A stretch of DNA of 64,000 nucleotides from NCBI RefSeq assembly GCF_028993555.1, contig NZ_CP118610.1, positions 3,529,001-3,593,000 of the forward strand, in the 5' to 3' direction. The DNA is from Ensifer adhaerens. GTDB lineage: Bacteria > Pseudomonadota > Alphaproteobacteria > Rhizobiales > Rhizobiaceae. How positions within the stretch are numbered: the stretch's first letter is position 1; each line of letters opens with the position of its first letter. A model generated the notes under the pieces. The model did not search any database. It had not been told where the DNA came from and was given only the letters and a program-made list of their open reading frames with translations. Below are positions 28,643 to 37,574 of the stretch, piece after piece. Made by a program: the position numbers and the translations under genes.

Positions 28643-29566
28643 CTAGAGCGCAGCCGCCGCTTGCAGTCTGGGCTGGAACGCCGCGTCCGCGTCCATGGCG
28701 AGATCGAGAACCGTGTGCCGCTCGAGCGCCTTCGTCACCTCACCAGGCTCACCTTCCAGCGCCTCCGGCGGGATCAGGTTGCCGATGCGGAAATCGAAGA
28801 GATCGCCCTTCTTGTTGAGCAATTCATGGAACACGGTCATGTCGCGCAGTTCCGTCGACCACTTGGCGAACCAGTAGAACAGGCCGGAATTGCGGGCGCT
28901 CATGTGCACCGGCAGGATCGGCAGACCGTATTTGCGGGCAAAGCCCACCGCAGAGGTCTTCCACGGCCGCTCGTTGAGACAACCGTCCGCCCAGTAGGCG
29001 ATGCGTCCGGAAGGAAAGAGCACCGTCGCCTTGCCTTCGCCGATCGCCCGATTGGTGACCTGCAGCGTCTCGCGGGCCTTCAGCTTGCTCTTGTGCTCCT
29101 CGCGCCATTCGACCGGGATGACCATTTCGACGAAGCGCGGGTTGACGCGGATGGCGTCGCGATTGGCGAAGAACATCATGTCAGGCCGCCGCGTCTTCAG
29201 CAGGTCGAAGACAGCGATACCGTCGGCAATGCCGGTCGGATGGTTACTGACAAGCAGGAAGCCGCCCTCGGCCGGTATGCGCTCGGCCTGGTCGACCCGC
29301 ACTTCCAGCGAGAGCAGCGAACTCAGATGTTCGAAGGCGTGAAAGCCCGGCATGTTGGCGACAGCATCGGCGAACTCGTGCGCCTTGCGATAGTTCAGCA
29401 ATGCGTAGAGAAAGGGCCGCATCAACGGCCACATCGGGCTCTTGACGATGCGTTGGCCACGCTCGGCAATCAGGGTGTCGACGATGTGCCCAGGTTGCCC
29501 CTGTGAGACCAGGGCGATTACTTCAGCAAAATGCGCGAATCCGTTCACCGAATCCCGTCCCGCCAT
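28643..29566 (-). CDS. 1-acyl-glycerol-phosphate-type acyltransferase (PlsC superfamily)
   Basis: About 307 aa from the ATG at 29566; an alternative ATG at 29596 adds 10 residues and has a poorer ribosome-binding site. The acyltransferase block I is SNHPTGIADG, a variant of the NHxxxxD motif, followed by FANRDAIRVNPRFVEMVIPVEW, block III VLFPSGRIAYW, and block IV ILPVHMSARNSGLFYW. These match hemolysin-like/ornithine-lipid-type acyltransferases, which act at the inner face of the cytoplasmic membrane. The substrate could be a lysophospholipid or aminolipid. Divergent from xerC. Confidence 0.82.
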   Translation of the reverse strand: MAGRDSVNGFAHFAEVIALVSQGQPGHIVDTLIAERGQRIVKSPMWPLMRPFLYALLNYRKAHEFADAVANMPGFHAFEHLSSLLSLEVRVDQAERIPAEGGFLLVSNHPTGIADGIAVFDLLKTRRPDMMFFANRDAIRVNPRFVEMVIPVEWREEHKSKLKARETLQVTNRAIGEGKATVLFPSGRIAYWADGCLNERPWKTSAVGFARKYGLPILPVHMSARNSGLFYWFAKWSTELRDMTVFHELLNKKGDLFDFRIGNLIPPEALEGEPGEVTKALERHTVLDLAMDADAAFQPRLQAAAAL

Positions 29567-29700
29567 AGTCCGATCCGATTCTTTCCGGCTGACCATCGCA
29601 ATTCTATATGATCGAAGAATGACAGATTCCAAGGGCGCATTAGCAAAAACATAAGATGCGTCAGGGCATTGTCGCCGATGGACCAACTTGGGAAGCGACA

Positions 29701-30636
29701 ATGAACGAGCTCCTCGTCATCGGCCATCCGGAACTCCTTGCCGAACGCCAACGTTGGCTCGATGGGCTCATGCGGGAGCGCCGCCTCTCCGATAACACCG
29801 TCGAGGCCTATGAGCGCGACACGCGTCAATTCCTCACATTCCTGACCAGCCATCTGGCCGGGCCGCCGCGCCTTTCCGACATCCGGACACTCAGGCCGGC
29901 GGATCTGCGCGGCTTCCTCGCCCAGCGCCGCAAGGGTGGCGCCGGCGCGCGAACGCTCGGCCGTGGCCTTGCCGGCTTGCGCTCCTTCCTCCGCTTCCTC
30001 GAGCGCAACGGTCTCGCCAACGCTGCGGGTGCAACCGCCGTGCGCTCGCCGAAGCAGCCGAAATCTCTGCCGAAGCCGCTGACCGATCGTGAGGCGCTCA
30101 ATGTCGTGACCTCGGAGGCGCAGCTTGCCGAGGAACCCTGGATCGCCGCCCGCAATGCCGCGGTGTTGACCCTGCTCTATGGTTGCGGCCTGCGCATCTC
30201 CGAAGCACTCGGGCTGACACCGGGCGAATTCTCCGGCTCGCCCTCGTCGCTGCGCATCGTCGGCAAGGGCGGCAAGACGCGGCTCGTGCCGCTGATGCAG
30301 GCCGCGCGTGAAGCCGTCGCCGCCTATATCAAGCTCTGCCCCTATCAGCCGGCTGCCGACGAACCGTTGTTTCGCGGTGCCCGTGGCGCCAAGCTGCAGC
30401 CGGCGATCATCCAGAGGGAAATGCAGAAGCTGCGCGGCGCCCTTGGCCTGCCGGAGACGGCAACGCCGCATGCGCTGCGACACTCCTTCGCCACCCACCT
30501 TCTCGCCGGTGGCGGCGACCTCAGGACCATCCAGGAACTGCTTGGCCACGCCAGCCTGTCGACGACCCAGGTCTATACCGGTGTCGATTCCGCACGGCTT
30601 CTGGAGATCTACGACCGCGCCCATCCGCGCGCCTGA
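29701..30636 (+). CDS. xerC: Site-specific tyrosine recombinase XerC
   Basis: 311 aa from the ATG at 29701. SAM-like N-terminal domain RQRWLDGLMRERRLSDNTVEAYERD, then the catalytic domain with the full set of residues: Arg in GCGLRISEALGL, Lys in VGKGGKTRLVPL, His/Arg in TPHALRHSFATHLL, His in LGHASLSTTQ and nucleophile Tyr in QVYTGVD. With XerD it resolves chromosome dimers at dif during division. No dif-like site, integrase cassette or mobile cargo is adjacent, so this is the housekeeping enzyme. Confidence 0.95.
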   Translation: MNELLVIGHPELLAERQRWLDGLMRERRLSDNTVEAYERDTRQFLTFLTSHLAGPPRLSDIRTLRPADLRGFLAQRRKGGAGARTLGRGLAGLRSFLRFLERNGLANAAGATAVRSPKQPKSLPKPLTDREALNVVTSEAQLAEEPWIAARNAAVLTLLYGCGLRISEALGLTPGEFSGSPSSLRIVGKGGKTRLVPLMQAAREAVAAYIKLCPYQPAADEPLFRGARGAKLQPAIIQREMQKLRGALGLPETATPHALRHSFATHLLAGGGDLRTIQELLGHASLSTTQVYTGVDSARLLEIYDRAHPRA

Positions 30637-30732
30637 TTTTTGGCGAAACGATGGGTTAACCATGCCCTTTAAGGAAGCCGTGACCGGCCAGGGCCTAGGG
30701 TTCAACAACGACCGTCCGACCGTCGGGGAAGA

Positions 30733-31824
30733 ATGATGACCGCCTTTGCGAGACCTGATCGAAACCTGCTCCGCAACCTGTTTGCATGGGTCGCCGACGG
30801 TACGCTTTGGCTGATTGCCCTCTTGCATGTCGTTCTTGCCGCCAGCCTCGTCGTTGCACTCTTCTTTGTCGCCGAAGCCGACGCGCAGGAAGTCGAATGC
30901 GGCGGCTCGAATGTGCTCACCGCCCTTGCCAAGTCGGATCCGACAAGATTCGCAGCACTCGAAGCGGAAGCCGCCGCCGTGCCGAACGGCAAAGGCATCT
31001 TCTGGAAAATCGAGAAGGACGGCATCGCGGCGTCCTGGCTGCTCGGCACCATGCACGTGACCGATCCGCGTGTGCTGGCACTTCCGGCAGAGGCCCCGGC
31101 CGCTTTCGAGGCAGCCTCGACCGTGATCGTCGAATCGGACGAGATCATCGATGAGAAGAAATCGGCCGCCGCGATCCTGATGCGGCCCGACCTCACCATG
31201 TTCCCCGACAACAAGACGATCGCCGATTTCCTGAAGCCTGGCGATCGCGAACAGCTCGAAGCGGGCCTCAAGGCCCGGGGCATTCCGCTGACGCTCGTTG
31301 CGCGCATGAAACCCTGGATGATCGCGAGCTTCGTCGCGTTGCCCGCCTGCGAGATCAGCCGCAAGGCGACCGGCGCCTCCTTCCTCGACAAGAAGATTGC
31401 CGAGGATGCGGTCAGCCAGGGCAAGACGCTCAAGGGCCTGGAGACGCTGATCGAGCAGCTCGCGGCGATGGATTCTCTTCCGACCGAACTGCACCTGCGC
31501 GCGCTGATCGAGACACTGGCGCTCGGCAAGACGATCGACGACGTCTTCGCGACGATGACCGATCTCTATCTCTCCGGCGACACCGGCATGATCATGCCGA
31601 TGATGCGATCCGTATCCGACAAGGGCACAGCCGAGGATTTCGGCTATGCCGATTTCGAGCAACGCATCATCGTCGACCGGAACAAGACGATGGCGACACG
31701 CGCCGAACCGATCCTGAAGGACGGCGGCGCTTTCATGGCCGTCGGCGCGCTGCATCTGCCGGGCAAGGAAGGCCTGGTCGAGCTCCTGCGCGCCCAGGGC
31801 TTCACCGTGACACGCGCCAATTGA
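30733..31824 (+). CDS. TraB/GumN-family protein
   Basis: 363 aa (ATG at 30733 or 30736). An N-terminal membrane segment WLIALLHVVLAASLVVALFFV (about residues 26-46) with the sequence ADA-QE just after it suggests a signal peptide or anchor, so the domain is periplasmic. The Tiki-like metal-site motifs are present: GTMH near residue 110 and GALH near 337, with conserved Glu/Asp between them (VIVESDEIID). Related Tiki proteins are metalloproteases, but bacterial TraB/GumN activity is largely unproven. Its 3' end overlaps the convergent remnant MFS gene by 23 bp. Confidence 0.85.
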   Translation: MMTAFARPDRNLLRNLFAWVADGTLWLIALLHVVLAASLVVALFFVAEADAQEVECGGSNVLTALAKSDPTRFAALEAEAAAVPNGKGIFWKIEKDGIAASWLLGTMHVTDPRVLALPAEAPAAFEAASTVIVESDEIIDEKKSAAAILMRPDLTMFPDNKTIADFLKPGDREQLEAGLKARGIPLTLVARMKPWMIASFVALPACEISRKATGASFLDKKIAEDAVSQGKTLKGLETLIEQLAAMDSLPTELHLRALIETLALGKTIDDVFATMTDLYLSGDTGMIMPMMRSVSDKGTAEDFGYADFEQRIIVDRNKTMATRAEPILKDGGAFMAVGALHLPGKEGLVELLRAQGFTVTRAN

Positions 31825-32863
31825 CAGGACCGGCGACGGATCTGCGGGGCCTCTGAGCCTTTTTCAGCTTTGCGCGCCCGCGCGCGAAACAGCTTCGGCT
31901 GTGCTCGCAACCGCCATCGGCCTCGACTCTCGACAGGCGGCGGTAGCCCCAAAACGCAGCCCCAACGATCAAGGCTCCAGCGGCCAGCGCGATGGTGAAG
32001 CCCGCCTGCACGCCGAAGCGCGCGACCACCGCCCCTGGCATCGCCGCACCTGCCGCGACGCCTATGCCGAGACCGGTCGTCAGCCAGGTCAGCCCCTCGG
32101 TCAGTTTCGACGGCGGCACCGCGACTTCGCCGATGCTCACGGCGACGATCATCGTCGGCGTGAAAAATACGCCAGAAATGAACATCATGACGGCCAGGCC
32201 GCCGATCCCGCCCGCAAACAGGAGCGGCAATGTACTGGCGGCCGTCATGCCCGCGCCGATCAGGAACAGCTTCGGCAGCGGCAAGCCGATTCTGGCTGCA
32301 CCGAACGCCAGGCCGGCGATAAAGGAGCCGAGCGCATACAGGGAAAGCACCAGGCTTGCAGCTGCGGGTCGTCCTTCGGCCTTAGCGAAGGCCACGCTGA
32401 CCACGTCGATCGTGCCGACGATCACACCCATTCCGGCAAGCGCCGCGATGAGCACGCGTCGCGCCGGATAACGAAGAACCGAACCCTGCTCCCCCATCTC
32501 CGCCGGTATGATCGGGGGCTCGGTGCTTCTCTGCAGCACGAAGCCGGTAACACCGACAGCGAGGCATACCGCAGCCGCCAGTGGCCCGGCCTCCGGAAAC
32601 AATCCGACGCTCAACCCGACTGCGATGGGCGGCCCGACGATAAAGCAGATCTCGTCGAAAACCGGCTCGAGCGAAAAGGCCGTCTTGAGTTCAGGGCGGC
32701 CACGATAGAGTTCGGTCCATCGCGCCCGAGCCATCGCCGACATGCTCGGCGTGCACCCCGCAAGGATCGCGAAGACGAAGAGCGTCCAGTCCGGCGCCTG
32801 CCAATGGGTCGCGATCAGGAGGGCAGACGCGATGATCCGGTCGCGCGCTTGACCAACGCGAAC
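31802..32863 (-). pseudogene. MFS transporter missing its first two membrane helices
   Basis: From the only usable ATG (32743) the frame encodes 313 aa with about 8-9 helices (DRIIASAL, LFIGAGMT, VFFTPTMIVAVSIGEV). In-frame homology continues upstream without a start codon to about 32863, reading VRVGQARDRIIASALLIATH, where RxGQxR is the motif A loop between helices 2 and 3. A stop (TAG, complement of 32882-32884) then closes the frame. So TM1-TM2 are missing, and motif A abuts unrelated sequence. The C-terminus also runs into a 45-residue basic tail overlapping the TraB gene. A decayed or recombined gene is the best reading. Confidence 0.75.
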
Positions 32864-32910
32864 GACAATCTGGATCTGCTGCTATCCGGGCTGAAAAGCA
32901 AGACCTGAGC

Positions 32911-33390
32911 TCAGCCGCCCGGACCCGCCACCCGCGCCAGGAGCGTCGGCACGATCACCTTGTGAAAGGGTGTGACCACCGCCAGGTAAACGCGCCCGAA
33001 CGTATTGTGCCTGCGAACAAGGGTGGTGACACCGACGATCTGATTGACTGCGGATCCCGCCCTGACATCGACGACAATGCGAAAATCGAGATGCTTGTCG
33101 TCGAAACCGAGTACCACTTCGTCATCGCTTTTCGACAGCACCGGAAATGCCCCGACCAAACCGAACCGGCCCGCTTTCGGCGCAGCCGATTTCAGGCCGA
33201 CGACAGAGACCATTCGATTGCGCAGGTGCAGCAACTCGCGAACCCAACGCGGCGAACGGCCAAGCGAACGTTCGGCCGCTTCCGATGCGGTCACGCCCCT
33301 GCCGTCAAGGGCGAGCTCGAATCGGTCTGCCCAATCGGCTTCCGGAAGATGCCGGTTCGGCAACGATATGGCCACGGCTCTCGGTTTCAT
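32911..33390 (-). CDS. DUF2867 family protein
   Basis: 159 aa from the ATG at 33390, preceded by AGGAGG at 5-nt spacing. The middle and C-terminal parts (GRFGLVGAFPVLSKSDDEVVLGFDDKHLDFRIVV, then NTFGRVYLAVVTPFHKVIVPTLLARV) match DUF2867, a START-like domain often fused to NAD(P)-binding proteins. Here it stands alone. Function unknown. Its 3' end lies 48 bp from the truncated edge of the MFS remnant. Confidence 0.75.
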   Translation of the reverse strand: MKPRAVAISLPNRHLPEADWADRFELALDGRGVTASEAAERSLGRSPRWVRELLHLRNRMVSVVGLKSAAPKAGRFGLVGAFPVLSKSDDEVVLGFDDKHLDFRIVVDVRAGSAVNQIVGVTTLVRRHNTFGRVYLAVVTPFHKVIVPTLLARVAGPGG

Positions 33391-33604
33391 GTTTCCTCCT
33401 GACGCCTTGGCGTCGTTTGTCCTTTGGAACATGATTGCGCCCACCGCCGTGCCTGCACAGGGGACCGCTTGTCGCAGCCCTCGGTCCAATCGTCACACCC
33501 GGTCAGCTGCCAGGAGCCGTCATTCGCCCAAGCACAGGACCCTTCCCTTCGCGCCGACAAGCTGCATAACTCAAGCGGAACCTTGCAAATTCTGGAGACG
33601 GACA

Positions 33605-34099
33605 ATGGAAACCAGCTACGACACACGCGAACTCGAAATGGTCGTGCTGATGACGCCGGACATGGCGAACTTCAGCGGCAAGGTCCATGGAGGCGCACTG
33701 CTCAATCTCCTCGACCGCGTGGCCTTCTCCTGTGCCTCGCGTTACTCGCAGCAATATGCGGTGACGCTTTCGGTCGACCAGGTGATCTTCCGCCAGCCGA
33801 TCCATGTCGGTGAACTCGTCACCTTCCGGGCCGCGGTCAACAATGCCGGCCGCACGTCGATGGAAATCGGCATCCGCGTCGAGGCCGAAAACATCCGCAG
33901 CGGCGAGCGGCGTCACACCAATTCCTGCTTCTTCACCATGGTCGCGGTCGACGCCGAGGGCGCGCCGACGCCCGTTCCCACCCTTGTCACCGACACGGCC
34001 GACCGCAAGCGCCGGCAGCGCGCAGCCGAAGCGCGACGCAGCCTCAGACGCGAGTTCGAAGAACGCTTCCACGCGGTCCGGTCTGCTTCCGAAGAGTGA
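33605..34099 (+). CDS. Acyl-CoA thioesterase, hotdog fold (YciA/BACH type)
   Basis: 164 aa from the ATG at 33605 (GGAG at 6-7 nt). A single 4HBT hotdog domain: MVVLMTPDMANFSGKVHGGALLNLLDRVAFSCASRYS contains the family glycine/aspartate block, and VTLSVDQVIFRQPIHVGELV is the second half. It hydrolyses acyl-CoA esters in the cytoplasm. A basic, coiled C-terminal tail (DRKRRQRAAEARRSLRREFEERF) extends beyond the fold, as in many alphaproteobacterial members. Convergent with lpdA. Confidence 0.9.
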   Translation: METSYDTRELEMVVLMTPDMANFSGKVHGGALLNLLDRVAFSCASRYSQQYAVTLSVDQVIFRQPIHVGELVTFRAAVNNAGRTSMEIGIRVEAENIRSGERRHTNSCFFTMVAVDAEGAPTPVPTLVTDTADRKRRQRAAEARRSLRREFEERFHAVRSASEE

Positions 34100-34210
34100 G
34101 AGATCGTCGCGATCCGCCACGAGATATCCCTGGGGAATGTCAGCGGTCGCTGACGCGGCACGGGCGAATGCGCCGCAACAACAGCCGGCACGTCGAAAGC
34201 GCACGGCTGG

Positions 34211-34240
34211 AAAAAGGGGGCCGCTTGCCGCAGCCCCCTC
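34211..34240 (-). terminator. Rho-independent terminator after lpdA
   Basis: On the minus strand AGGGGGC and GCCCCCT (complements of 34233-34239 and 34215-34221) form the outer stem with partial inner pairing, followed by TTTTT. It lies 10 nt past the lpdA stop and ends the long TCA gene array. Confidence 0.88.
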
Positions 34241-34249
34241 GCCTGATCA

Positions 34250-35656
34250 TTACATATGGATCGGCTTGAAGAAGGTCGACAGCGCTGCTTCCTTGACCGC
34301 TTCCGACATGGTCGGGTGCGCGTGGCAGGTGCGGCCGAGGTCTTCCGACGAACCGCCGAATTCCATCAGAACGGCGATCTCGTGGATCATCTCGCCGGCG
34401 CCGAAGCCGACGATGTGGCCGCCCAGCACCCGGTCGGTTTCCTTGTCAGCCAGGATTTTCACGAAACCGTCGGTGGCGAGCATCGCACGCGCACGACCAT
34501 TGGCGGTGAACGGGAACTTGCCAACCTTGTAGGCGACGCCTGCGGCCTTCAGCTCTTCCTCGGTCTTGCCGACGGAGGCAACTTCCGGCTGGGTGTAGAC
34601 GACGCTCGGGATGACGTCGTAGTTCACGTGGCCAGCCTGGCCGGCGAGGATTTCTGCAACCGCCACACCTTCGTCTTCCGCCTTGTGGGCGAGCATCGGG
34701 CCACGCACCACATCGCCGATCGCATAGATGCCAGTAACGCTCGTCTGGAAGTGATGGTCGATCTCGACGCGGCCGCGCTGGTCCATGACGACGCCGGCCT
34801 TGTCGAGGCCAAGGCCGTCGGTGTAGGGCTTGCGACCGGTGGCGATCAGCACCACGTCGGCGTCGAGCGTCTGGGCGTCGCCGCCCTTGACCGGCTCGAA
34901 GGTTACCTTGGCGCCCTTGCCGTCCTTGACCACACCCGTCACCTTGGCGCCGAGCTTGAAGTCCATGCCCTGCTTGGCCAGCATGCGCTGGAACTGCTTG
35001 GCAACGTCGCCGTCCATGCCGCCGAGGATCGTGTCGAGGTACTCGACGACCGTGACCTTGGCGCCGAGACGGGCCCAGACCGAGCCGAGCTCGAGGCCGA
35101 TGACACCGCCGCCGACGACGATCATGTTGGCCGGGACCTTTTCAAGCGCGATGCCGCCGGTCGAAGAAACGATCACCTTCTCGTCGATGTCGACCTTGAC
35201 GCCCGGAATGCCCGCGACGTCGGAGCCGGTGGCGATCACGATGTTCTTGGTTTCGAGGATCTGCTCCTCGCCCTTGTCGTTGGTGACCGAGACCTTGCCC
35301 TGGCCGAGCACCTTGCCGGTGCCCTGGATGCCGTCGATCTTGTTCTTCTTGAACAGGAACGAGACGCCATCGACGTTGGACTTAACGGTCGCGTCCTTGT
35401 GGGCCATCATCTTTGCAAGGTTCAGCTTCGGTGCTGCGACCTCGACGCCGAGCGCGTCGACGCCATGGGCGACCTGGTGGAACATCTCGGAAGCATGCAG
35501 CAGCGCCTTCGACGGGATGCAGCCGATGTTGAGGCAGGTGCCGCCATAGGTGGCGCGCTTCTCGACGACGGCAACCTTCAGGCCGAGTTGCGCCGCCTTG
35601 ATGGCGCAGACATAGCCGCCGGGGCCGCTGCCGATAACGATGAGATCATATGCCAT
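34250..35656 (-). CDS. lpdA: Dihydrolipoyl dehydrogenase (E3)
   Basis: 468 aa. FAD-binding IGSGPGGYVCAIKAAQLG, redox-active Cys41/Cys46 in GGTCLNIGCIPSK, NAD-binding VVGGGVIGLELGSVWARLGAKVTVVE, and the catalytic His-Glu pair in CHAHPTMSEAVKEAAL. It reoxidises the dihydrolipoyl groups of E2 subunits using NAD+. Its place on the same strand at the end of the mdh-sucCDAB array identifies it as the E3 serving 2-oxoglutarate dehydrogenase. It is separated from sucB by five unrelated small genes. Confidence 0.96.
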   Translation of the reverse strand: MAYDLIVIGSGPGGYVCAIKAAQLGLKVAVVEKRATYGGTCLNIGCIPSKALLHASEMFHQVAHGVDALGVEVAAPKLNLAKMMAHKDATVKSNVDGVSFLFKKNKIDGIQGTGKVLGQGKVSVTNDKGEEQILETKNIVIATGSDVAGIPGVKVDIDEKVIVSSTGGIALEKVPANMIVVGGGVIGLELGSVWARLGAKVTVVEYLDTILGGMDGDVAKQFQRMLAKQGMDFKLGAKVTGVVKDGKGAKVTFEPVKGGDAQTLDADVVLIATGRKPYTDGLGLDKAGVVMDQRGRVEIDHHFQTSVTGIYAIGDVVRGPMLAHKAEDEGVAVAEILAGQAGHVNYDVIPSVVYTQPEVASVGKTEEELKAAGVAYKVGKFPFTANGRARAMLATDGFVKILADKETDRVLGGHIVGFGAGEMIHEIAVLMEFGGSSEDLGRTCHAHPTMSEAVKEAALSTFFKPIHM

Positions 35657-35680
35657 TTGAATATCCTTCCTTCAGGACGG

Positions 35681-36433
35681 TTAGCGTCCGCCGCTGACAT
35701 TGAGAATTGCTCCCGTCACATAAGTCGCCTTGTCCGACAGGAGATAGAGAACCGCGTCAGCGACTTCCTCGGCGGTGCCGGGTCGCTGTACGGGAATGGT
35801 ATGGGCGAGATCACGGGCCCGGTCCGGCAGGCCGCCGGAGGCGTGGATCTCGGTATCGATGATGCCGGGGCGGATCGCGTTGACGCGAATGCCCTCGGTC
35901 GCCACTTCGCGCGCCAGCCCGACGGTGAAGGTGTCGATTGCACCCTTCGAGGCGGCGTAGTCGACATACTGCGCTGGCGAGCCAAGCACGGCAGCGGCGG
36001 AGGAGATGTTGACGATGGCGCCGCCGCTGCCGCCGTAGCGCGTCGACATGCGGCGCACAGCTTCCGCCGCGCAGCGGATGGAGCCGGTAATATTGATGCG
36101 GAACATGCGTTCCAGCCGATCGACGGACATTTCATCGACGCGTGCAGTCTGTCCGATGATGCCGGCATTGTTGACGAGGCCATCCAGCCGGCCGAAAGCC
36201 GCATCGACCGCTGCAAAGATCGCCTGGATATCCGCCTCGGCGCCGACGTCACCTTGAACCGCGATCGCCGTACCGCCGGCCGCTTCGATCGCACGCACGA
36301 CGGCATCCGCCGCATCGTGGTTGCTGGCGTAGTTGACAACGACGCGCCAGCCGGCTCTTGCAGCACCCAGGCAGACCGCAGCGCCAATGCCGCGGCTGCC
36401 GCCGGTCACGAGGAGAACAGGGTTTTGGCTCAT
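35681..36433 (-). CDS. Short-chain dehydrogenase/reductase
   Basis: 250 aa from the ATG at 36433. Classical SDR: cofactor motif TGGSRGIG (10-17), NNAG (88-91), catalytic Ser144/Ser145, Tyr159 and Lys163 in YVDYAASKG. The Asn-Tyr-Ala-Ser after the second beta strand (VVVNYASN) suggests NADP preference. Ends VTGAILNVSGGR as in 3-oxoacyl-ACP-reductase-like and sugar dehydrogenases; the substrate is unknown. Its ATG overlaps the preceding stop by 4 nt, and lpdA follows 24 bp downstream, so it is co-transcribed with lpdA. Confidence 0.9.
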   Translation of the reverse strand: MSQNPVLLVTGGSRGIGAAVCLGAARAGWRVVVNYASNHDAADAVVRAIEAAGGTAIAVQGDVGAEADIQAIFAAVDAAFGRLDGLVNNAGIIGQTARVDEMSVDRLERMFRINITGSIRCAAEAVRRMSTRYGGSGGAIVNISSAAAVLGSPAQYVDYAASKGAIDTFTVGLAREVATEGIRVNAIRPGIIDTEIHASGGLPDRARDLAHTIPVQRPGTAEEVADAVLYLLSDKATYVTGAILNVSGGR

Positions 36434-36930
36434 GCGGCGCATCCCTTGAGGGCAAAGGAATCCCAGCTGTCGGCTTCGGCCTTGCCTTTGCCCCAAGCGC
36501 TCGATGCTCTGAGTGAGGGGCCGAAATCCGGTAGCAGCAATTGCGCGGCCGCCGGCTCGGTTTCGGCGGGGATCTCGCTGATCGCGCCCGCCTTGTCGAG
36601 CGCATAGACGACACCCTGCCACACCGTGCAGGCGCGCAGTTCCTCGCCGGTCGTATCCCCTTCCGGGCAATTGTGCATGATCAGCCCCGTCGCCCGCTCT
36701 GGCTCGCCCGCCGGCATCACCACGCCGTCGAGCAGCAGCCCGGGCTTCAGAACCGCCACCTTGAAGTGATTGCTGGTCGCGGCACTTGCCGAGCCAACAG
36801 GTTCGAAGCGCAGTTCGTAGCCGCCGTCGCGATCGGCGTAGATCGCGTGCGACTGCTTGCAATCGGCAGCGGCAGCCGGCGCTGCAAGCGCAGAGCAGAG
36901 CAGGATGAAGGTGAGGCGACGAGCAACCAT
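36430..36930 (-). CDS. Secreted protein of unknown function
   Basis: 166 aa from the ATG at 36930. Signal peptide MVARRLTFILLCSALAAPAAAA with cleavage expected before ADCKQ. The mature domain has four cysteines (DCKQ, HNCPEG, RACTVW, LKGCAA), compatible with two disulfides in the periplasm. I do not recognise the family. It is tightly packed in the array: 2 bp after lysE and overlapping the SDR gene by 4 nt. Confidence 0.75.
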   Translation of the reverse strand: MVARRLTFILLCSALAAPAAAADCKQSHAIYADRDGGYELRFEPVGSASAATSNHFKVAVLKPGLLLDGVVMPAGEPERATGLIMHNCPEGDTTGEELRACTVWQGVVYALDKAGAISEIPAETEPAAAQLLLPDFGPSLRASSAWGKGKAEADSWDSFALKGCAA

Positions 36931-36932
36931 GA

Positions 36933-37574
36933 TCAGGCGGCCTTCTCCGTCGCGAGCTTGAGGCCAAGGGCGATGAAGACCACGCCGCTGGTACGGTCGA
37001 TCCACTTGCTGGCCCGGGTGAAGGCAGCGCGCATGCGCGGCGTCGTCATGAACAGGCTGACGCCGACGAACCAGAGGATCAGGCAGGTAGCCATGACGAG
37101 CCCGTAGCCGAACTTGATGAGGATTGGCGTATGCGCGCTGACGACGGTCGAGAAGATCGACAGGAAGAAGAAGACCGGCTTCGGGTTGAGCGCATTGGCG
37201 GCGAAACCGAGGCCGAAGGCCTTGGCGGCCGACTGGCCCTTGGCCGCGTCGCTGTTTTCGGCACGCTCGACCTTGATTTCCGTCTGGCCGGCACGCAGCG
37301 CCTTGATGCCGATATAGATCAGGTAAGCAACGCCGCACCATTTGACGATGTTGAAGAGGTAGATCGACTGCGAAATGATCAGCCCGAGGCCGAGGATCGT
37401 GTAGGTCACATGGAACATCAGCGACGTGCCGATGCCGAAGGAGGTGATGATCGCCGGGCGGCGGCCATGCACGATCGACTGGCGCATGACCATCGCAAGG
37501 TCTGCGCCCGGAGAGACGATGGCGAAGGCGAAGATCGCCATCAGCGATGCGAGTTCGAGAAGATATTGGCTCAT
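36933..37574 (-). CDS. LysE/RhtB-family amino-acid exporter
   Basis: 213 aa with six hydrophobic segments. N-terminal LASLMAIFAFAIVSPGADLAMVMRQSIVHGRR carries the family SPGxxxxxxxxxxxxGR pattern, and the middle contains GVAYLIYIGIKALRAG and KAFGLGFAANALNPKPVFFFLSIFSTVV. It probably exports an amino acid or derivative through the inner membrane. The start overlaps the stop of the upstream VOC gene by 4 nt, so it belongs to the small-gene block inserted between sucB and lpdA. Confidence 0.9.
   Translation of the reverse strand: MSQYLLELASLMAIFAFAIVSPGADLAMVMRQSIVHGRRPAIITSFGIGTSLMFHVTYTILGLGLIISQSIYLFNIVKWCGVAYLIYIGIKALRAGQTEIKVERAENSDAAKGQSAAKAFGLGFAANALNPKPVFFFLSIFSTVVSAHTPILIKFGYGLVMATCLILWFVGVSLFMTTPRMRAAFTRASKWIDRTSGVVFIALGLKLATEKAA

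Noticed and set aside
29701..30636. Tyrosine recombinase as a genomic-island integrase
   Set aside because: Its sequence and length fit XerC, and no tRNA attachment site, direct repeats or mobile cargo flank it.
32837..32908. A gene ending with NDNLDLLLSGLKSKT on the plus strand
   Set aside because: Only about 20 codons look protein-like before the frame becomes antisense to the MFS remnant. It is kept as evidence for a junction, not called as a gene.
34256..36607. A 783-codon plus-strand frame opposite lpdA and the SDR gene
   Set aside because: Antisense codon-bias artefact; lpdA on the minus strand has complete active-site motifs.
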